Of a stretch of DNA of 64,000 nucleotides, positions 24,559-64,000 are shown piece by piece (the first letter of the stretch is position 1; each line of letters starts with the position of its first letter). Under the pieces are notes generated by a model, which ran no database searches, was not told where the DNA came from, and was given only the letters and a program-made list of their open reading frames with translations. The translations under genes and the position numbers were made by a program. The DNA comes from Pomphorhynchus laevis. Lineage: Eukaryota > Acanthocephala > Palaeacanthocephala > Echinorhynchida > Pomphorhynchidae. The stretch covers positions 1-64,000 of the forward strand of contig WNNJ02002999.1 of the NCBI GenBank assembly GCA_012934845.2, given 5' to 3'.

Positions 24559-25015
24559 TTAATTTTTAATTTTAAAGAAAAAAATCTCACCAAGCCAGTT
24601 TTAATATTGAAGAAGTCACTAAATTATTCTTCATTGATTAAGTATAAATCCCTTTGAGGACGATTTATAGCTGATCGAGCTCCACGGACACATCGAGAAG
24701 TCATCTTTGCAAGGATAACGCTGATGCCACTACGTAATCTGGTTATTTCATCGTTATATGAGCTGTTATGACTCCTTACCAGGGAGCCCGCGATTCTCTT
24801 TAACAGGATTGCCGCTTCCGTACCCGCCCCACCGAGCATCGAAAATACTACGGGAATAAATGACGCATGCTCTATGCTATTTACTCTCTCAAGATACTTC
24901 CTTTTCTTCCTTAGTTCATGATATTCGAAGCATGGTTCGATACTCTTACTGGAGTTAGAGGAAGCGTATGCGTTGAACACGCAGATATCAAGGAAAGTAC
25001 ACTCCGTTCTGCTTA
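24559..25015 (-). mobile_element. REL-type LINE C-terminal nuclease fragment
   Basis: The minus-strand reading 24624-24980, plus the short stretch before it, gives RTECTFLDICVFNAYASS, then YHELRKKRKYLERV and EHASFIPVVFSMLGGAG. This is the end of the restriction-like nuclease region seen in the full copies. Only the C-terminal 130 residues or so remain. Confidence 0.8.
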
Positions 25016-25019
25016 TGGC

Positions 25020-25849
25020 TAAGCCTTGTAAGAATAATAATCAAACATTTCAGTTTCATTTTGAGGTTCAGTCCAAGGTCCACTACTTTTCTCTCTTCCT
25101 GATGGCGATCTCTCTCAGTTTACCAAACTTTACTCCTTTAACGTCATGCAATAAGCCGATGACATACTAATATATGCTCATCTATGCTCGGATACACGAT
25201 ATCGGTATTTCTGCTTCCAACTGTCTTTATTCTATCTACAAACGTCTCTCTCATTTTCATCTCATTCTAAACCCCGACAAGTCCAAAATAATATGGATCC
25301 TCCCACGTCAACTTATCATATCTCCTCCCCGTGTATAATTTGCCTTGTGTTCCACAAGGCTCAGTATTAGGCCCTATGCTTTTCTCTCTCTTCTCGGTGA
25401 TTTGTCTTCGATTTCTCATACATTTAACTTCCATGTTATACAATATGCTGATGACATTTTCATCTATGCTCATGCACCTGTTTATCGTATTCACGATCTT
25501 AGTGTGTATGCTTCCGACTGTCTTGTCTCAATTTCCAATCATCTTTCTTCGCTTTATCTTACTCTGAATTCTAATAAATTCAAAATAATGTGGATCGTTC
25601 CTCGACGCCCCAGCTTTGAACCTCCCTCCGTATAATTAAATTCTACAATTCGTCCTATCGTTGATAATCTCGTTTTCCTAGGCTTCCATTTCAACAACCG
25701 ACTTTCACTTAAGCCTTTCGTTAGAGATAAAGTACGCATATCTACCTTGATACTCCGCGACCTCCGTCAAGTTCGTAGATTGATCAATTACGCTTCTTGT
25801 ATGGCTCTCATATCTTCTCTCCTTTTTTCTAGACTCGTATTTTTCCAAC
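25020..25849 (+). mobile_element. L2/R1-like LINE RT segment with tandem partial duplication
   Basis: VPQGSVLGPMLF-type motif at 25345-25400, then QYADDIFIYAH (catalytic YADD), LTLNSNKFKIMW, and VFLGFHFNNRLSLKPFVRDKV to about 25850. The preceding 25060-25330 is a diverged copy of the same YADD-to-PRR region in the same orientation, so this part of the RT is present twice in tandem. The element is interrupted at 25849 by the Naiad insertion and resumes at 28402. Confidence 0.8.
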
Positions 25850-25866
25850 AATATTGGAAAAATACG
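25836..25866. repeat. Perfect 13-bp inverted repeat at the Naiad 5' junction
   Basis: CGTATTTTTCCAA (25836-25848, LINE side) and TTGGAAAAATACG (25854-25866, Naiad side) are exact reverse complements around a 5-nt loop. They lie across the insertion boundary. Confidence 0.85.
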
Positions 25867-26451
25867 TAAGTACTAATGATTTCAATTTTAGATCTTTTAA
25901 ATGTAACAGAAAAAATTGTATAGTTTGTGATGTTATAAATAATAATAATTGTATCGTAAGTAATACGACAAACAAATGTTTTTCATTAAATATTAATAAT
26001 AATTGTAACTGCAATACCGCAGGTGTAGTGTATCTAATACAATGCACATGTGGATTGCAATATATAGGAAAAACATCAAATGTTAAAAACTAGGTTTAGG
26101 CAACACATATATAATATACAGCATAATAGTCAAACTATATTTCATAAACATATGAGATTAATAGGACATGATATTAAAAACTGTAAATTATTTATTTTAG
26201 AACATATTATCGAAGAAAACATTTCAATATTAAATCAAAAACTATTAGAAAAAGAAGATTTTTGGATTAAAACGCTTAATTCCATGTACCCATTAGGATT
26301 GAATGACGTGGTACAAGGAATTGGCAGAAGTAGTATAATACATAATAGACAACTATATTATAATAATCCGGTTAAACGCAAACAAAGAAGTCATGGTTAT
26401 AAAAGGTATAAGAAAAATAGAGTTAAAAATATTAAAAAGATATGTGAATAA
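25854..26451 (+). pseudogene. Naiad GIY-YIG endonuclease region, one frameshift
   Basis: CNRKNCIVCDV gives the Cys pair that precedes the nuclease, then AGVVYLIQCTC and LQYIGKTS form the GIY-YIG signature (about 26015-26075). The frame shifts by one base near 26085, where a TAG interrupts, and continues as TRFRQHIYNIQ, HKHMRLIGHDIKNCKLFILE and KEDFWIKTLNSMYPLGLND to 26451. The linker to the RT (26452-26658) is in a third frame with one TGA at 26589-26591 followed by TAA stops. The original start is missing or lies at the truncated 5' end. Confidence 0.8.
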
Positions 26452-26658
26452 ATGAACGATTAGAAATATTAAAACAACTTTTAAGTGATAATAAGCTAAA
26501 AGACCTTAGTGTAAATATAAGAAGTTTTTCTAAAGATATCATATGTTCAATAAATCAAAAATTAATTAACAACTATGATAGGTTAAGTTGAATAATAGAC
26601 AGTTATCGTAATATAAAATACTATAATCGGAGTATAGAAAGTATACAGTAATAAAGAG

Positions 26659-28008
26659 ATGTATAAAGAACTTACTAAATTAAAGCATAACTATATAATA
26701 ACAACTATTGATAAAGCTAGTAATAACTTTGTCTTCATATGCAAAAAGCTTTATTATGATATACTAACGAAAGAGGTTAATTCTAATGATTTAAATGTAA
26801 ATCCAACATATGAACGTAGTGAGTTGAGTTTTGAAACAATTATTACAAGTCACTGTTCTATAATGGATAAAAAGGGTATAAAGGTTGAATTAGATAATAA
26901 AACTATACCTATATTATATTGGAATCCAAAATTACATAAAAATCCAATAAAACCTAGGTTCATATGTAGTGCGTTTAAATGTACATTAAAACCACTTTCT
27001 GTCTATATGAATAAAATACTTAAAGTAATTAAAGCACATTTTAAAAAATATTGCAAGATAATCGAAATTAATACTGGTATAAAACACTATTTCAGTATTA
27101 ATTCTACAAAAGAATTTTTAGAACAGACAAAAGGAATAAATTTTCAAAATATAAATACATACGATTTTAGTACGCTTTATACAAATCTAGATTTAGTAGA
27201 TATTAAAGAAGCGTTAGTAAAATTAATTAACCTTATATTCGGAAAAAGATATACATATATATGTTATAATAATTATAACGCCTATCTAACAAAAATTAAA
27301 CCATCAAATAAATATAAATATATGGATAAAATTGAATTAATAGAATCCTTAAATATTTTGATAAATCAAAATTATTTAAAAGTAGGGACATCTATATTTA
27401 GACAAGTAAAAGGTGTTCCAATGGGTGGTAATAGTAGCCCAATTATAGCTGACTTGTTTTTAAGCTTTATAGAATATGAATTTGTTCATAACTGTGTAAA
27501 AACTAAATCTAAACAATATAAATATATGAAATATATGTTTCGATACATTGATGATATATGTGTATTTAATTCTAATAATTTTTATTCAATTAGTGAGCAC
27601 ATTTATCCAGAAAGCCTTATTCTTAACAAAACCAATATTAATGATAAAGAAGGTGTATATCTAGATATGAACATTAAATTAACATTAACTAAAACTACTA
27701 TTAATTTATATCGTAAAGATGACATATTTAAATTTACAAGAAACATATTTTTGCATGAGCATTCATGCATACCATATAATATAAAATATAATACATTAAA
27801 TAATGAAATTTTAAGAATTGCAACAATATGTAATGATATTGGCTTTCTTCAAAATCATTTAAATAATTTAATAGATACATATTTTAAACTAGGTTACTAT
27901 AAAAATAACATCAAGCAGAAAATAGTAAAATATATAAATCAACACAATAATATAAAGAATAAATTTAAACTCTTAAGTGGCAAATTTTTATGGATGGATA
28001 ATAAATAA
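26659..28008 (+). CDS. Naiad-type reverse transcriptase
   Basis: An intact frame of 449 codons. ITTIDKASNNFVFICKK is followed by ILYWNPKLHKNPIKPRFI (the PLE fingers motif equivalent to LPKTHK). Next come FSTLYTNLDL, an insertion rich in Y, N and K between fingers and palm, VGTSIFRQVKGVPMGGNSSP, and RYIDDICVF as catalytic box. The protein ends GKFLWMDNK. The lysine- and asparagine-rich composition follows the AT-rich genome. The insertion could correspond to the IFD reported for Naiad RTs. Partial copies at 35.2-36.3 kb differ by only a few residues, so the family moved recently. Confidence 0.88.
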   Translation: MYKELTKLKHNYIITTIDKASNNFVFICKKLYYDILTKEVNSNDLNVNPTYERSELSFETIITSHCSIMDKKGIKVELDNKTIPILYWNPKLHKNPIKPRFICSAFKCTLKPLSVYMNKILKVIKAHFKKYCKIIEINTGIKHYFSINSTKEFLEQTKGINFQNINTYDFSTLYTNLDLVDIKEALVKLINLIFGKRYTYICYNNYNAYLTKIKPSNKYKYMDKIELIESLNILINQNYLKVGTSIFRQVKGVPMGGNSSPIIADLFLSFIEYEFVHNCVKTKSKQYKYMKYMFRYIDDICVFNSNNFYSISEHIYPESLILNKTNINDKEGVYLDMNIKLTLTKTTINLYRKDDIFKFTRNIFLHEHSCIPYNIKYNTLNNEILRIATICNDIGFLQNHLNNLIDTYFKLGYYKNNIKQKIVKYINQHNNIKNKFKLLSGKFLWMDNK

Positions 28009-28047
28009 TATACTTTGCATTGAAATAAGATACTAGATAGTTAAATC

Positions 28048-28150
28048 AGAGGAAATACATCATTAGCATGTATTTGGCCCCGCTGCTATGTTGGGTAGAG
28101 GAGTTAGGGGCCGAAACCTGATAGCATAGCAATTCCTCCTGATGACCTCT
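28048..28150 (+). ncRNA. Conserved structured 3' UTR motif of the Naiad family
   Basis: Pairings visible: AGAGG/CCTCT closing the motif, hairpin AAATACAT/ATGTATTT (28053-28060 with 28068-28075), GGCCCC/GGGGCC (28076-28081 with 28107-28112), and CTGCTATG in that loop (28083-28090) with CATAGCA past it (28125-28131), which makes a pseudoknot. GAAACC and CTGATGA blocks are conserved. Other copies: 34269-34359, 34652-34753, 38705-38755, 48665-48735 (plus); 49072-49161, 50149-50247, 62809-62890 (minus). Confidence 0.65.
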
Positions 28151-28401
28151 AATTCTTATTCTGATACAACGTCTGTTATTTATTAGTCAATTCATAAAAA
28201 TGACGTTTATTTTAAATTTTATTTTTTATTTTTTATTTTTATTTTTATTTTTTAACTTGATTTAAATTATAGAAAATCTAAAAACAATTATTAATTTTAT
28301 TATTTAATTATTAAATTTTGATTTAGCATTATTATGTTTTGTTTATTTTATAATTATATAACAATACGTAGTCTCAATTAGCTGATTTAATTGTCTTATT
28401 C

Positions 28402-29245
28402 TATTTTCCAACTCACCTAAATCCACTCTTCTTCCCTTAAAACGCATCGTCAACGCAACCGTCTGAATTATCCTCCGTCTTCGTCGTTTTGATCATACAT
28501 CTCACCATCTTGCTTCTCTCGATTGGCCTACCATTTATTGTCGTGTCCGAATTCGTTTTATTATAATTGCTTTTCGCCTTATAACTTTTCATACCCCTAG
28601 TATGAAAAGTTACCCTTGTAACTTTTCCGTGACAAGGTCCGCTTGTCTAACTTAATTATCCGTGACATCGGCTGTATTTGCTTCCTTATTGACTTCCGAT
28701 CTTGTATGTATCTTATTTCATCGATTTTCTTCCCTAAAATCGATTAATGCATCAGCCTTTTCGTCAATTCTCAAAAATCCATCCTCCCAACCTTAATACA
28801 CATCATCATATCCGCCGTCCGAGTGCTCCTAGTCTCTGTCGCTTCGACAACACATCCACATTTATTGCCCAACTCTCATGACCCATCATCCACATCCGCA
28901 TCAAACTCTACCTTATCGTAACTTTTCGTCTCATCGCTGTCGGCTCCTCATCGTTCATCAACCTTACTTTCTTAGACGACACTCGCCCCACCTCGCTATC
29001 GCTGCGTCCCCATCATGCCCTCTTAATCCACGTTCCCAATTACTCCAACTACTACGATCTCTGATCCTTCCTCGTCGCCGCCCCACTCGCCTGGAGTCAG
29101 CTCCCTATCGACGTCCTCAGCGTTCCCTCCTTTATCACATTCAAATACCTTCTCCGTTTCCACCTTCTCCACACCTGATTTAGATTTTTTTTGTTTCGTG
29201 GTCATGTAAGCGTGCGCCGGCATTTGCCACACATTTGCCACTTAA
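28402..29245 (+). mobile_element. L2-like LINE, 3' part resumed after the Naiad insertion
   Basis: LKRIVNATV, HLASLDWPTIYCRVRIRF and AFRLI near 28440-28580 match the typical LINE C-terminal LxWLPvxxRIxFK region. At 29080-29190 the text SPLAWSQLPIDVLSVPSFITFKY matches the WNSLPxxIRxxxSLxxFK end when split into its two halves. Stops and shifts are frequent. The 101-codon open frame at 28878-29183 is an out-of-frame shadow. The element probably ends near 29245. Confidence 0.65.
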
Positions 29246-30519
29246 AAATAAATTCTTTTTTATTTACTTCATTAATATCTAGGAGCACTGCTTAAACGCC
29301 GAATGAATAACATTTGAAAGTATATTCTCATTATTTAAGTATATTCTCATTATTTAAAAAGTGTATTTTAAGTGTATTTCTCATTAGGGAACATGTTTTT
29401 AGCTCTTACTATTTGAGCTCTCAGAAAATTACTTAAAGATCTGTCGAAATATTTGACTTTTTGTGACTATTATTTGTAATTATTTATTTTTAATTTATGT
29501 ATAAAAAATATGTATACTCAGCTGATCTGATTATAATGCTTTAGTCGTATATTGTGCAAAAACTCGCTAAAACAATGTTTCTTTAATTTATGTCATCTAA
29601 AGACTTGAGATAAATTACAAAATAGTTGCAAAATAAGGTCATGCAATTGTCATATGTTCATTAGTATTAAAACTTAGAAACTGTAATTTATCTTTTCCCG
29701 AAATTGAACAAAGAAATTGGTCTTATTTCTAGTATTTGTTGATAAACTTTTAAGAAAATACAATCAAAAATACAATGGTCTATGTTAGCAATTAACAAAG
29801 CTGTTTTGTTCAAAAGAAACTAGTCATTCTATTCGAGATTTAGCATCGCTCTCACCATAACTTCTGAAACAAATCCACATTTTATGCTACAGCGTAGAGT
29901 ATTGCCTACAGCACTTATAGTGTCGAGATATATTTTGTTCTCTTTTCTCTATCTCTTGATATTCAAGCTCTATTCAAGCTGCACAAGTCATTTAGAAGAA
30001 AATAGAAACACAACATTACAACAGCCTGAGGAGACGACGAGAATAGAGTAGCACGTATGCCTGTCGATTTAGAGGCCGTGGAAGACTATTAAACCATCAT
30101 AACACCGACTGTGTCGATCTGATGTTATATCGAACTGCAATCATCGCATCGATGCTGATTATAATGACCGGTTGAATCCTACGGGAGTAAACAGCCAACC
30201 GTTATTTCTTAGCTTTAGAATCACACCGTTTTGCTGTTTTTCTTTACTATATATTTTGCTTATTTTGTGCAATATATAGATTGGTCATAAAACCAAGTCG
30301 TAACTGTGTTGGTGGTGGTATACTACGCGATCTTGAAGCTCTCTGCTTCTGCAAAGTCTGAAATGGAATATTTTGTGTTGTTGGTGTTCTAAACTAGAAC
30401 TTTCCTGCTCGGCAGCATTTTATGAAAGATATAAATGCTGATTTTAACCACAAAAGACTGCAAAGAATCGAATTGTGACGAGTAGAAAAGGAAAACGACG
30501 AATCGAGCAGTTATTGAAG
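29246..30519. other. Non-coding 5' flank of the host kinase gene
   Basis: AT-rich. The only recognisable piece is a short CAGCTGATCTGATTATA near 29520, similar to the Naiad 3' end. The promoter of the kinase gene must lie here if exon 1 is right, but no convincing core promoter was seen. Confidence 0.4.
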
Positions 30520-63669
<33,150 letters not shown>

Positions 63670-64000
63670 GTATGTATTCATGATCATGCTTGTATATTAT
63701 ATTTAAGGTTTTTGAAAAAAGTAACGAACTGCTTAAAACATCTTTTATGCTTTAAATTTTTAACACTCTGCATCGAAAGATTTTTATTATTAACAAAATG
63801 CGCATTTTGTGGGAATTCTAATTTAATATTTAATTATAAAATTTAACAGATTCTATTAAATATCCGTTCTATAATCATATTAAACCAATATATTATCATT
63901 ATATTATCTTATTATATTATCTAAATTTATTCTATAAAAATATTTAATAATATTCAGGTTAAAATAAAATTCTAATTATCTATAACGAAAAATATAGTGA
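63670..64000. other. Start of the MSK intron after exon 15
   Basis: Begins GTATGT. AT-rich; no further exon of the kinase can be read before the window edge. Confidence 0.6.

Larger units (their letters stand above)
25850..28401 (+). mobile_element. Naiad-type Penelope-like element (N-terminal GIY-YIG, C-terminal RT)
   Basis: Domain order is permuted relative to canonical Penelope elements: GIY-YIG endonuclease first (25854-26451), RT second (26659-28008), then a 3' UTR with a structured motif (28048-28150) and an AT-rich tail ending near ACGTAG...TTAGCTGATT. It interrupts an L2-like LINE. TATTTTTCCAAC before it (25838-25849) and TATTTTCCAAC after it (28402-28412) form an 11-12 bp target duplication. 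This matches the published Naiad clade (N-terminal EN+ Penelope-like elements). The CxC linker motif reported for the clade was not found. Confidence 0.85.

Noticed and set aside
26452-26658. Selenocysteine reading of the TGA in the Naiad linker
   Set aside because: Selenoprotein Naiads are reported from spiders and clams, but this TGA lies in a stretch with other stops and in a different frame from the RT, and no SECIS-like fold was recognised.
28048-28150. Canonical hammerhead in the Naiad 3' motif (has GAAAC and CTGATGA)
   Set aside because: The blocks are in the wrong order and spacing for types I, II or III; tested pairings leave mismatches at the positions next to the core.
28878-29183. 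101-codon His/Pro/Ser-rich open frame as a host gene
   Set aside because: The other frames of the same stretch show the C-terminal end of an L2-like LINE, so this is a shadow frame.

Overview
The window is AT-rich nuclear DNA from an invertebrate metazoan. The evidence is GT-AG introns (several only 46-53 bp), a two-kinase-domain MSK-type protein kinase gene, and a transposon load typical of invertebrates: Penelope-like elements of both canonical and permuted (Naiad-type) order, CR1/L2/RTE-like LINEs, LINEs with a C-terminal restriction-enzyme-like nuclease, and hAT remnants. I cannot name the species. I saw no prokaryotic gene organisation, CRISPR array, rRNA or tRNA, and no LTR or capsid-bearing element.

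Positions 1-30.5 kb are intergenic mobile-element strata. They hold a 357-bp satellite (1-1798), a head-to-head pair of canonical Penelope-like elements bounded on both outer sides by (TA)n (1.8-6.3 kb), and L2-like and CR1-like LINEs with hAT debris (6.4-18.6 kb). These are followed by a REL-type LINE (19.1-22.2 kb), CR1/REL fragments joined tail to tail (22.2-25.0 kb), and an L2-like LINE (25.0-29.2 kb) split by a Naiad-type Penelope element (25.85-28.40 kb) with an 11-12 bp target duplication.

From 30.5 kb to the right edge runs one host gene on the + strand, a mitogen- and stress-activated kinase (MSK, RPS6KA5/JIL-1 family). I derived 15 exons whose phases agree throughout (1803 nt, 601 codons, still open at the window end). 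The N-terminal kinase keeps all catalytic residues. The C-terminal kinase has lost the HRD and DFG aspartates and the ERK-type TP activation site. The hydrophobic-motif serine that this domain phosphorylates in vertebrate MSK1 is a glutamate here. The large introns are packed with Naiad tails, two REL LINEs, a decayed antisense LINE, Penelope fragments and a 33-bp minisatellite.

The most striking element sits in intron 4 (46,343-46,848). Two full hammerhead ribozymes lie in tandem with cleavage sites exactly 299 nt apart, inside a roughly 480-bp insertion flanked by a 13-bp target duplication. This is the architecture of a metazoan retrozyme, in the sense orientation of the kinase gene, so the pre-mRNA would carry it. 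A second candidate RNA element is a conserved, pseudoknot-capable motif of about 100 nt near the 3' end of the Naiad copies, seen at least eight times.
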